This document shows positions 9,026 through 16,810 of a DNA stretch of 36,668 nucleotides, piece by piece. The DNA is taken from positions 1 to 36,668 of the forward strand of contig JANQFF010000267.1 in NCBI GenBank assembly GCA_028277965.1. Reading direction: 5' to 3'. A program made the translations under genes and the position numbers. This DNA is from Pseudomonadales bacterium (GTDB taxonomy: Bacteria; Pseudomonadota; Gammaproteobacteria; Pseudomonadales; Azotimanducaceae). The first letter of the stretch is position 1, and each line of letters opens with the position of its first letter. A model generated the notes under the pieces. It was not told the DNA's origin, did not search any database, and saw only the letters and a list, made by a program, of their open reading frames with translations.

Positions 9026-10074
9026 TCCCGCCTGATTGAGATCATTCCCCCATCCGCGATCCAGCGGGTGTTGAATGTAGACCGTGCGAGCCTCGCAAAC
9101 CGTCCGACAGGCTCCTCGAATTCAGCATGCCCCCCGGCGTTTATGGTTGCACACAGCCAGTTGGTATCAGCGTCACATGCGCGCACAAGGCGCATCTCCT
9201 CGATCCGGAAAGGCGCAACATCGAGACGGGCAAGAGTCCCGTCATGATCCAGGTCCAGGAAATAGAGCAAAACCAGATCGGACCGGTATTCTGGTCGGCG
9301 CGAGTGGTCGTAGTCGTTCACGAGATCTCCACACCCGTAAATAATCGGCCGGTTGCGGTAGACCTCGATAGCCATTGGGTGGTGTGAAGAATGACCATGG
9401 ATGACATCGATGCCCGCATAGTCAATCAGGCGCCGAGCGAACCAACGCCGGCGGATGGATACCCGGTAGCTCCAGTTAGATCCCCAGTGAAGCGAAGCAA
9501 CCACAATGTCGCCATTCTCTTTGATTGCATGGACGTGCTGGCGAACCTGCTTGAGAGCATTCCAGGTGTAGGCAGGCAGCAGGTTGATGCCGGGAGCGTT
9601 CTGCGTGGCTGCCCAGGCCCTGGGTGTGAAGCTGGAGGGGTGCGCCCAGGAGAAAAACCAGAGTCGCCTGCCATTGGGAAGTACTGTGCTTGCTGGTTTA
9701 CTGGCCGCGGTAATGTCGGGTCCGGCACCGGCGTGGCTGATGCCCATCGTATCCAGTTGATTGGCTGTATCCATCAGACCTGAATGCATCGCGTCGAGCG
9801 AGTGGTTGTTGGCGAGCGAACACATCTGCACGCCGGCGCATGTTAACGCCTCGGCGTTGTCCGGGTGTGCGGTAAAAAGGAAACGTTTGTCTGGCCAGCG
9901 ATCAGGCGATGTTGTTAAAGCGGTCTCGAGGTTGGCAATTGTGACAGACGGTTTGAGTGTTCTGAGCGAGGTGAGGGCTTCTCCCCAGATGACACTTTTG
10001 TCGCTCTCACCCGTCAGAAACTCATCGACCCGGCGACCAATCATGACGTCGCCAGCCAGGCAGACGAGTGTCAC
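9022..10074 (-). CDS. CapA-like metallophosphoesterase
   Basis: A 350-residue protein of the CapA/PgsA fold (PF09587, calcineurin-like). The family motifs appear in order: GDVMIGR (residues 8-14), ANLETAL, LANNHSLDAM, a HWGSNW block, GHSSHHP and YGCGDLVND. CapA proteins take part in poly-gamma-glutamate capsule synthesis in Gram-positives, and many relatives sit in peptide-ligase clusters with unknown substrates. Unlike capsule CapA it has no signal peptide or membrane anchor, so it is probably cytoplasmic. The GTG at 10074 overlaps the preceding stop (GTGA), making it the last gene of a four-gene coupled operon with an ATP-grasp ligase and two acyltransferases. Confidence 0.85.
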   Translation of the reverse strand: MTLVCLAGDVMIGRRVDEFLTGESDKSVIWGEALTSLRTLKPSVTIANLETALTTSPDRWPDKRFLFTAHPDNAEALTCAGVQMCSLANNHSLDAMHSGLMDTANQLDTMGISHAGAGPDITAASKPASTVLPNGRRLWFFSWAHPSSFTPRAWAATQNAPGINLLPAYTWNALKQVRQHVHAIKENGDIVVASLHWGSNWSYRVSIRRRWFARRLIDYAGIDVIHGHSSHHPMAIEVYRNRPIIYGCGDLVNDYDHSRRPEYRSDLVLLYFLDLDHDGTLARLDVAPFRIEEMRLVRACDADTNWLCATINAGGHAEFEEPVGRFARLARSTFNTRWIADGGMISIRRD

Positions 10075-10706
10075 GGCTTCGCCCGGGAAATACGCCTGAG
10101 CTCGAACCCGAAACGCCGGGGAATGCGGCCTGTAAAGGGATACTGCTCCCCAAAAAAGGTGACGTACCCGGCGTAGCCCAGGCGCACCGGGTGGACGTCG
10201 GGGTGTTTCAGACGGGATGCGAAATTATGGGAGTCGACGTAAGACACCATACGGTGACCGTCTGACATGGGGAACAACGTGCTGTTGATTCGCCCTCTCG
10301 CGTGACTCAGGTGTTTGCGCCGGTGTGCTGGATGGGTCCAGCCCTTGTAGCGATAGCGCAGATGGTCATCGATGAGCACTTCCAGTTGATCGGTCACCGG
10401 TGCCCTCGAACGGGTCACAAACCCGTACCCCACCAGCTCTCCGTTGTAGAAGTTTGCAACACACCGGTCTCCACGCTCGATTGCCTCATCCAGAAAGCGG
10501 TGCGAGAGGCTGTGCTCGAGCCCCGCCCAGGCGCGCAGCTTTTCAACGGGCGGGGTTTCGGTCGTGTAGCCAGCCGGGAGCCTGGGGTGGGCGATATGCG
10601 GATTGTTGTCTCCGAGTTCGACGATGAACAGACGGATACCGAGCCCCGCAAGGCGGGACATGACCGTGGTGTACATGCGCTGTCCGAGAGAAAGGTCACT
10701 AGCCAT
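10071..10706 (-). CDS. GNAT-like acyltransferase, divergent
   Basis: A 211-residue protein with a plausible but diverged GNAT acyl-CoA transferase core: a central strand (ELVGYGFVTRSRAPV), a strand-loop-helix with YRYKGWTHPAHRRKHLSHA in place of the usual acyl-CoA binding segment, and a late NFASRL helix. The N-terminal half (about residues 1-70) is less typical. The start is set at ATG 10706, which lies inside the last codons of the upstream GNAT gene (eight-base overlap). A longer upstream reading would overlap that gene by 80 bases. It would transfer an acyl or aminoacyl group onto an amine made in this operon. The fold call is moderate, the substrate unknown. Confidence 0.68.
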   Translation of the reverse strand: MASDLSLGQRMYTTVMSRLAGLGIRLFIVELGDNNPHIAHPRLPAGYTTETPPVEKLRAWAGLEHSLSHRFLDEAIERGDRCVANFYNGELVGYGFVTRSRAPVTDQLEVLIDDHLRYRYKGWTHPAHRRKHLSHARGRINSTLFPMSDGHRMVSYVDSHNFASRLKHPDVHPVRLGYAGYVTFFGEQYPFTGRIPRRFGFELRRISRAKP

Positions 10707-11247
10707 TGTTGCGTACCAGCTTGTTGAACCTCTCCGGTGCTGCGAGCAGGACGAGAGGCTCAGTACCCTGTTGACCATCCGTTCGAACGATTTCCTGCCA
10801 ACCAGTGGCGAGCATCATATCGAGCCAGGAACCGCGACCTGTCAGCACTTCTGCCACAGGATGTTTCCCCGATTCGATTGCGCGGCGCAGAGCCTTGCGG
10901 GTGAGATCGGCGGCAAGCCCTCCGGACCTGTGATCGGGATCGACAACCATCCTGCATATGACGGCGATTTCGCGTTCAGCGCAGTCCAGGAAAGAACTGT
11001 AGTGCCCGGAATGGTCAGGTGAGACTACTCCCAGACCGGCGTGACCGACGAGAACGCCGTCTCTCTCGGCAACCCAGCGACCCAGCGTTGCAGGCTTTGC
11101 GAGCCACTCGGCAAAATCGAGGGTGTGTGCGTAGGCGGGAGGCCATTTGGGATCGATGTCGTGCTGTCTTTTCATCAGCGTACGCAGTTGTGCATCATCG
11201 TCCGGCTCCCAGCAGCGTATGACCCACTCCCGGTCAGTTGAATTCAC
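10699..11247 (-). CDS. GNAT family N-acetyltransferase
   Basis: A 182-residue protein with the GNAT fold. The conserved pattern is visible: WVAERDGVLVGHAGLG (strands 2-3), then IAVICRMVVDPDHRSGGLAADLTRKAL, which carries strand 4 and the pyrophosphate-binding loop (normally Q/RxxGxG/A; here DHRSGGLA), followed by the helix and a late GSWLDMML segment. It starts at GTG 11247, with GGAG seven bases upstream. It overlaps the end of the ATP-grasp gene by 14 bases and the next gene by eight, so it is the second member of a tightly packed operon. It probably acylates the amine of a small molecule or peptide, which is inference from context. Confidence 0.85.
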   Translation of the reverse strand: MNSTDREWVIRCWEPDDDAQLRTLMKRQHDIDPKWPPAYAHTLDFAEWLAKPATLGRWVAERDGVLVGHAGLGVVSPDHSGHYSSFLDCAEREIAVICRMVVDPDHRSGGLAADLTRKALRRAIESGKHPVAEVLTGRGSWLDMMLATGWQEIVRTDGQQGTEPLVLLAAPERFNKLVRNNG

Positions 11248-12556
11248 CGGTTTTCTCCATGAAGCGAGCCTCGATCCGGGAAACGCTTTCGGTGTCAGGG
11301 CCGATGCAGATCGCGCTGATCATTCCGTAGGCAAGGCCGGACGGGTTGTACGGAATAACGCCGCACCCTCCCGTCTTCTTGTAAAGGAGGGGTTCGAGCG
11401 CCTTGCGGAAACTGTCGAAGTCCGTGGATTGGCGAGAGATATTCTTGAGGGACCTGTAACACCCAAGGGGGGGTAATCCTGCAGTTTGTCTGGTCAGGTT
11501 CACCCGGTCCCGGATTGCACTGGCATAGTGGGAACCATTGCAGCGTGCGTTAACCTCGATGAAATAGGGACAGTGCGCGCCTTCCTGTTCGATGAAGTCG
11601 TATCCCACAGGGCCACGAACGCCTTGTTCGGCCAGGGCGGCGGTCAGACGAGTCACAGTGTCCGTCAGGTTGCCGGACTGGAGTTTAGGTGGAAACTCAT
11701 TCCCGGTGTGTGTCAGCGTCTGATCAAGGCACTGGTTGGTTGTGTCGTGAATCGACCACGAACCGTCTTCTGCGATCCACACCTGGACATTTGGTGACCC
11801 GGAGAATGGTAGAAGGCTCTCCACGACAAACGATGTCACATGAGCCCTCTGCTGCAGCCAGTGCTCTGGGAGCTCGGCACTATCGAGGATGATGTTGTCC
11901 AATCCGCTGCTTGACAGTGATGCTTTGACGATCACTTTGCCAGTCAGCTCGAGGTGTCGCTCGACTGCCTGGTGGAGTGGGCCGTAGTCACCCCCAACAA
12001 CGTCGACTGCTTCGCCGGGGGGCTGAGGTATGCCCAGTTGGTCCGCAATTTCACGCATGTGCGCTTTGTTGTTTGCATGTTCACTGCTTTCTGGTGAGCC
12101 GGAATCGATCGAGACCGGGCACGCTGAAAGTTCTGATAGGAAGTCTGCAATGATCTCAGTTTGCGGTGTGCAGAAGTAGGGGCTGAGGACTGGTCGTTTG
12201 CCAGGCTGAAACAGCGCTGCGATGTCGACGAGTCTGCCTGTGTTTGAACTCAGGTACTGCGTTAAACCCACACCTTCCGATTCGCTCACGACCAGGACGT
12301 GCTCAGGGACGGGGCCAAGCCCCGCTTCTTCCAGATACTGAAAATACGATGAGGGTACTGGCCGGGAGACGAGGACAATGTCGCCGGGTTGGGCCATGGT
12401 CAGCGCCCGGTCAGCGAACGTGAACCGTCCTGGGCCGTGGTGCCTGTTGAACGTCGGCAAATCGACCGCTGTCGGGTCGTGCATGTAGATGCGCTGTATG
12501 TCCGGGCGGCTCAGGCACTCAATGAGCGTGTGCGCACGCGGCTGGATTGAAGACAC
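11234..12556 (-). CDS. ATP-grasp carboxylate-amine ligase-like protein
   Basis: A 440-residue putative ligase. The first 150 residues look like a pre-ATP-grasp alpha/beta domain (DIVLVSRPVPSSYFQYL; HVLVVSESEG). The ATP-grasp core follows: NNKAHMREIADQLGIPQP, then GKVIVKASLSSSG (the ATP lysine strand and Ser/Gly loop), and VGYDFIEQEG...PYFIEVNARCNGSHY, where the Glu and Asn are the Mg-ATP ligands. The arrangement recalls peptide ligases of the PGM1 (pheganomycin) and BtrJ type, but I cannot confirm the subfamily. The start is GTG 12556, chosen because AGGAG lies seven bases upstream (12564-12568); the longer TTG reading has no such site. It is first in the operon and diverges from the acyl-CoA ligase with 172 bases between. 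Confidence 0.8.
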   Translation of the reverse strand: MSSIQPRAHTLIECLSRPDIQRIYMHDPTAVDLPTFNRHHGPGRFTFADRALTMAQPGDIVLVSRPVPSSYFQYLEEAGLGPVPEHVLVVSESEGVGLTQYLSSNTGRLVDIAALFQPGKRPVLSPYFCTPQTEIIADFLSELSACPVSIDSGSPESSEHANNKAHMREIADQLGIPQPPGEAVDVVGGDYGPLHQAVERHLELTGKVIVKASLSSSGLDNIILDSAELPEHWLQQRAHVTSFVVESLLPFSGSPNVQVWIAEDGSWSIHDTTNQCLDQTLTHTGNEFPPKLQSGNLTDTVTRLTAALAEQGVRGPVGYDFIEQEGAHCPYFIEVNARCNGSHYASAIRDRVNLTRQTAGLPPLGCYRSLKNISRQSTDFDSFRKALEPLLYKKTGGCGVIPYNPSGLAYGMISAICIGPDTESVSRIEARFMEKTGEFN

Positions 12557-12728
12557 CTCGTTACTCCTGGTTTTCGAGAATGCGCAGCCAATCCATGGGC
12601 GTACGGCATGCCCCAATATGGTAGCCCGAAACGGCTGAGAAAATGTGAATGGGTTGTGGGGGCGGACACTCGCCGGGCGGTGTTAATATGCGCCGAAAAC
12701 AGACCGAAATAACTGGGAGGATTCTGCA

Positions 12729-14381
12729 ATGGCTATGCAGCACACGCCTTTGTTGATGCATCGTATTCTCGATCGTGGCGCGAAAGTTGCGCCGACCGAG
12801 GAAATTGTCACAGCCACGGAAGACGGCGCACGCCGACAGTCTTATCTTGAAACCAGGGCCCGCGCTCACCAGCTGGCACACGCGCTCAAGGATGCAGGGA
12901 TTGGCGTGGGTGACCGGGTTGGGACATTCATGTGGAATGGCTCCAGGCATCTGGAGGCATACCACGCGTGTGCGGGCATGGGGGCGGTGCTCCATACCCT
13001 GAACATCCGCCTGTCGGACAAAGATCTCGAGTACATCATCGGGCACGCCGAAGACAAGATCATCATCGCAGACGCAGATACGCTGCCGCTGCTCGAGGTG
13101 CTCAAAGACCGCATGCCGAGCGTTGAGCAGGTTGTGGTAGCCACGGAAGCAGGTTTCGAGGGTTGGTCCACTGATCTGCCCAATGCGGTCGACTACGAAG
13201 ACTTCATAGCAGGCAAACCAGGTGTCTTTGGCTGGCCCGAAATCGATGAGAACTCGCCGCTGGGGCTCTGTTACACCAGTGGAACAACCGGTAACCCGAA
13301 AGGGGTCGAGTACGAACACCGGTCGCAGTACCTGCACACAATGGCGCAATGCATGACAGACGCCATGGGTTTGTCAGCGACGGATACCATGCTTGGCATC
13401 GTACCGATGTTCCACGCCATGGGCTGGGGGCTTCCCTGGTCGGCCCTGATGCTCGGTTGCAAGCAGGTGATGCCTCACCGGTTTATGGACCCTGCAAAAC
13501 TCCTTGATCTGCTGGTGACAGAAAAGGTTACGGTTTCCGCAGGGGTACCGACGATCTGGCAGGGGGTCAAAGCGCTCTACGAGGCCAATCCTGATCAGTA
13601 CGACCTTTCCAGCTTGAGTCGCCTGACCTGTGGCGGCAGCGCACCGCCGCCGTCACTCATTCGCTGGTTCTGGGACACGCTGGGTGTCGAAATGATCCAG
13701 GGTTGGGGAATGACGGAAACCTCGCCGCTCGCGACCTTGTCGCGACGGGTCATGAAGAAATCCCAGCTGGAGCTGTCGGAGGACGAGCAGTTCGAAAACG
13801 TGGCGAAAGCCGGCCAGCTCATGCCGGGGCTCGAGCTCGATATCTTCGACGAGAACTTCGAGCCGGTCCCCCACGACGGTGAGAGTGTCGGGGAAATCCT
13901 CATCCGCGGACCCTGGATCTGCTCCGAGTACTACAACAATCCTCAGCCGGAGAAATTCCATGAAGGTTGGCTGATTACCGGGGACGTTGGCAAAATTGAC
14001 CCCGAGGAGTATCTCATCATCAGCGACCGGTCCAAAGACCTCGTCAAAAGTGGCGGTGAGTGGATCTCCTCAGTTGATCTCGAAAACCACATTGTGGCGC
14101 TGGATGGTATCGCACAGGCCTGTGTGGTGGCGCATCCGCACCCGAAATGGGACGAGCGTCCTGTTGCCCTGGTAGTGCTGGAACCCGGCAAGGAAGTCAC
14201 CGCGGAGGCGGTCATCAATCATTGCGCCACGGCTTTCGCCAAATGGCAGCTCCCGGACGATGTGCTCTACATCGAGAGCATTCCGTTGACTTCAACCGGC
14301 AAGATGGACAAGAAAGTGGTACGCGCCGACCTTGATGCACAAGGTTACCAGTTGCCGGATATGCGCGAATCGGCGGGTTGA
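12729..14381 (+). CDS. Acyl-CoA ligase (AMP-binding), AlkK/FadD-like
   Basis: A 550-residue adenylate-forming enzyme that activates a medium- or long-chain fatty acid with ATP and CoA. The P-loop signature YTSGTTGNPKG is near residues 181-191. QGWGMTETSP (A5), the TGD(V) hinge region (EGWLITGDVGKIDPEEYLIISDRSKDLVKSGGEWIS) and the catalytic C-terminal Lys (TSTGKMDKKVV) are all present, so it should be active. Overall pattern and length match the alkane-operon enzyme AlkK. GGGAGG lies just upstream of ATG 12729. The divergent position next to the ATP-grasp operon may be coincidental, or it may provide an acyl donor. Confidence 0.93.
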   Translation: MAMQHTPLLMHRILDRGAKVAPTEEIVTATEDGARRQSYLETRARAHQLAHALKDAGIGVGDRVGTFMWNGSRHLEAYHACAGMGAVLHTLNIRLSDKDLEYIIGHAEDKIIIADADTLPLLEVLKDRMPSVEQVVVATEAGFEGWSTDLPNAVDYEDFIAGKPGVFGWPEIDENSPLGLCYTSGTTGNPKGVEYEHRSQYLHTMAQCMTDAMGLSATDTMLGIVPMFHAMGWGLPWSALMLGCKQVMPHRFMDPAKLLDLLVTEKVTVSAGVPTIWQGVKALYEANPDQYDLSSLSRLTCGGSAPPPSLIRWFWDTLGVEMIQGWGMTETSPLATLSRRVMKKSQLELSEDEQFENVAKAGQLMPGLELDIFDENFEPVPHDGESVGEILIRGPWICSEYYNNPQPEKFHEGWLITGDVGKIDPEEYLIISDRSKDLVKSGGEWISSVDLENHIVALDGIAQACVVAHPHPKWDERPVALVVLEPGKEVTAEAVINHCATAFAKWQLPDDVLYIESIPLTSTGKMDKKVVRADLDAQGYQLPDMRESAG

Positions 14382-14392
14382 ACGGTCGCTAC

Positions 14393-14421
14393 CTCTGTAG
14401 AGGTGCCTTCAAGCCGCGATT
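14393..14421 (+). repeat. Degenerate REP-like repeat
   Basis: A diverged copy: it keeps CTCTGTAG at the left and AAGCCGCGATT at the right, but the stem centre is altered. Its left end has become the hairpin ACCTCTGTAGAGGT (14391-14404). A T-run follows (14419-14425). It lies between the acyl-CoA ligase stop and the next gene. Confidence 0.65.
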
Positions 14422-14442
14422 TTTTCCCGGAAGGAGACGGCC

Positions 14443-15366
14443 ATGACTCACCGTAAACTCATCCTCCCTGCCATTTTCGCGGTGCTGTTTGCGTTGGCTT
14501 ACGACGCCAGCTTCGCGGCCGATTTTGCCGGTCAGTATCACGCGCTGGATGAAGAAGGCGCCACGGAACTCAACCTGCGTGAGGACAGCCCGGGGCGTTA
14601 CCGGGGCACGCTCTCATTCGATGGGTTTCCCGGGGAAGTGGTGGCTGCGGTCCGTGGGGACGAGCTGGTGGGTGAGTTGTCCGAAGGAGATGGCGAGAGC
14701 TACACGTTTACAGCTGAGCGGCGGGCAGACGGCTTACTGCTGCTGTTCGATGATGGCGAGTACCTGCGTCTGCAGAATGGCCCGCTGCCTGCAGGTTCGG
14801 CGCAGTCTGCTCCCCCGCCACAGTACGAAACCGCTCCAGGATGGCCACAGGACCCGGGTGAACCGCAGCCCGGGTCGGGAAACGTGTCCGTAAACGGCCA
14901 GAGGCTGACTCCCGATCAGGTGGCGCAGCTCACGCAATTCGGCGTCCAGGTTTATGAGGGGGACTACTGGTATGACCCTGTGTGTGGTGCATGGGGTATC
15001 TGGGGTGGTCCGACGCAGGGATTTGTCACGCCGGGGATCAACCTCGCGCCGCTGCCCGCACATGCGTCCAACGGTAAGACGGGGGTTTACGTCAACGGCC
15101 GCAACCTCACCCAGAGCGAACACAACTATCTCATGGCGTTGGCCGGGGGAGCGATCTATCCAGGAGAGTACTGGCTGGATGCTCAAGGCTATGCCGGTTA
15201 CGTCGGTGGCCCTGCACTCATCAACTACATCCACGCGGCCCAACAGGGGCGCGGTCAGAGCCAGTGGTACGGTAATGGAGCTTCAGGCTGGACGGGTGCT
15301 GACGGCAGCGGTGGGGTCTGGATCAGCAACCCGTCCGGTGGGACCGGAACGACGGTGACTTACTGA
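14443..15366 (+). CDS. Secreted protein with a tandem-repeat C-terminal half
   Basis: A 307-residue exported protein of unknown function. A signal peptide covers about residues 1-26 (ending ASFAA). Residues 27-115 form a small beta-rich module (GQYHALDEEG...RYRGTLSFDG...LLLLFDDGEYLRL). A Pro/Gly linker follows (115-146). Two copies of a module then appear, at about 147-191 and 214-257: VNGQRLTPDQ...YEGDYWYDPVCGAWGIWGGP and VNGRNLTQSE...YPGEYWLDAQGYAGYVGGP. The C-terminus is Gly/Ser-rich with a low-complexity tail. A good Shine-Dalgarno (AAGGAG) precedes ATG 14443. It may bind an envelope polymer, but nothing in the sequence identifies a ligand. Confidence 0.8.
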   Translation: MTHRKLILPAIFAVLFALAYDASFAADFAGQYHALDEEGATELNLREDSPGRYRGTLSFDGFPGEVVAAVRGDELVGELSEGDGESYTFTAERRADGLLLLFDDGEYLRLQNGPLPAGSAQSAPPPQYETAPGWPQDPGEPQPGSGNVSVNGQRLTPDQVAQLTQFGVQVYEGDYWYDPVCGAWGIWGGPTQGFVTPGINLAPLPAHASNGKTGVYVNGRNLTQSEHNYLMALAGGAIYPGEYWLDAQGYAGYVGGPALINYIHAAQQGRGQSQWYGNGASGWTGADGSGGVWISNPSGGTGTTVTY

Positions 15367-15731
15367 TCGGAGAAGTAGGCCGCCATCAGTATTGCAATGA
15401 CCACGACTTCCACTGCCAGGGGTGGTAAGACTGCTTTGTCGAAGCCATCCAGCACAATGCCGACGATCCTGCCAAGTGCGACGGCGGTCATGACGATCGA
15501 AACAGCGACATAGCCGTACGTCTGGCCTGTTGTCAGGCTGATGACAAGGAGTGCGACGCTCGCCATGAACAAGCCGCCGATCACAGAACGAAGGGTGCTC
15601 AGACCGAGTTCGCCGACCGGCTCCAGACCGAAGTTTGCGATCATGCGCCGGGGGGCAAACATCGAAACTGTGCCGAGACCGGTAAGCATGATTGCTGCAA
15701 GACCAACAAGAATGTTAAGGGTGAGTTCCAT
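15360..15731 (-). CDS. DUF4345-like small membrane protein
   Basis: A 123-residue protein with four hydrophobic helices and very short loops, in the style of DUF4345 (MFAPRRMIANFGLEP... TLRSVIGGLFMASVALL). The family has no assigned role. GGAG lies upstream of ATG 15731, and only 18 bases separate it from the SDR gene before it, so the two are probably cotranscribed. Its stop overlaps the convergent secreted-protein gene by seven bases. Confidence 0.75.
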   Translation of the reverse strand: MELTLNILVGLAAIMLTGLGTVSMFAPRRMIANFGLEPVGELGLSTLRSVIGGLFMASVALLVISLTTGQTYGYVAVSIVMTAVALGRIVGIVLDGFDKAVLPPLAVEVVVIAILMAAYFSDQ

Positions 15732-15749
15732 AGGAGTCTCCTCAATGGT

Positions 15750-16673
15750 TTATGCGAATTGCTGGACAGCGCGATATGCGTTGTCCTGAGCCGATACGCT
15801 GCTGAACCCGGGTTCGATAGTGACCTGGTCAACCACCGGTCCGGTGGGGGATCCGGCATGACTGGCGTAGAAATGCCCACTTTCGAAACTGATACTCTCT
15901 AGTGCGTCGAGATAGCGCCGTGCACCTTTCTCAACGCTATGCATCATGCCGAACAACGGCATGATCGATCCGCCGATGTACTTGAACATGAATTTCTTGA
16001 GGAAGGGCAAGTCGTCCATACCGTTGGTGCCTGCAGTCCCGCCCGGGCTCATGGAGACGAAGCGAATGTGTGGATGTTTGCGTGCCATTGCTGCCATCCA
16101 GAGCGTGCCTACCAGTTTGATAGTTCCGTAAATCGCGAGCGGATCGGCTTTGGGTCCGAATTTGGAGCCATCCGCAATCGCGGTAAACTCTTCCACCGAT
16201 GCGTCTTCCACATCCGGTTTGGCAACCCCCATACGTGGGATGCCGCGGGCGGCTTCGGAGCTCGAATAGACAACCGTGGACGTGATGAGCTGTTTTGCCA
16301 GAAGCTCTTCGACCAGTACGGTGTGGCCGAGGACGTTTGCGGCAAATATGGTGGTCACTCCGTCTTTGGTCAGATTGTTGGGGGATTTACCCCCGGAACC
16401 TCCGGCATTCAGCACAACAGCGTCCAGGGGGGTGGTGATCTCCTGAACTCCTCTGCGAACGGAATCAGGGTCCGCCACATCCATGATGACAATTTCGAAA
16501 ATGTCACGGCCGGTCTGGTTGGTCAGATCAATCTTCGCGGCGGTCGCTTTCTCCAGGTTGCGACAGGCGAGGTAGATGGTTTCGACCTGGGGCTGCGTTG
16601 CGAGCTGACGGGCGGTCTCCCGACCGAGGCCTGCGTTCGCACCGGTGATCAGAACGTTTTTGAACCGTTGCAT
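15750..16673 (-). CDS. Short-chain dehydrogenase/reductase (SDR), retinol/protochlorophyllide reductase-like
   Basis: A 307-residue NAD(P)-dependent oxidoreductase with the Rossmann signature TGANAGLGRETA (residues 9-20), a VVLNAGG segment for NNAG, a VVYSSSEAA strand with the catalytic Ser, and the active-site YGTIK. Length and pattern resemble retinol dehydrogenase and light-dependent protochlorophyllide reductase relatives; the substrate is unknown. The start is ATG 16673, preceded by AGAAGGAAG. A longer reading to 16820 would run through the intergenic region and into the LysR gene, and has no support. It diverges from the LysR regulator, which is the classic target arrangement, and is followed by the DUF4345 gene. 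Confidence 0.9.
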   Translation of the reverse strand: MQRFKNVLITGANAGLGRETARQLATQPQVETIYLACRNLEKATAAKIDLTNQTGRDIFEIVIMDVADPDSVRRGVQEITTPLDAVVLNAGGSGGKSPNNLTKDGVTTIFAANVLGHTVLVEELLAKQLITSTVVYSSSEAARGIPRMGVAKPDVEDASVEEFTAIADGSKFGPKADPLAIYGTIKLVGTLWMAAMARKHPHIRFVSMSPGGTAGTNGMDDLPFLKKFMFKYIGGSIMPLFGMMHSVEKGARRYLDALESISFESGHFYASHAGSPTGPVVDQVTIEPGFSSVSAQDNAYRAVQQFA

Positions 16674-16758
16674 CCGGAATCTTCCTTCTGTGGTCAAGTG
16701 GGTTACGAAGCTAACACGGTTGAAATATGAGCTATAGACAGGTAAAATCAAACACGGT

Positions 16759-16774
16759 GGTTCAAAAATGAACC
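16759..16774. promoter_or_regulatory. Candidate LysR-type operator palindrome
   Basis: GGTTCAAAAATGAACC has six-base arms GGTTCA/TGAACC around AAAA and contains a T-N11-A core. It lies in the 137-base gap between the divergent SDR and LysR start codons, where such regulators normally bind. Assignment rests on position and symmetry only. Confidence 0.5.
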
Positions 16775-16810
16775 AGAAAAAAGAAAAGAGCACAGGAGGA
16801 GAGGGCAGAG

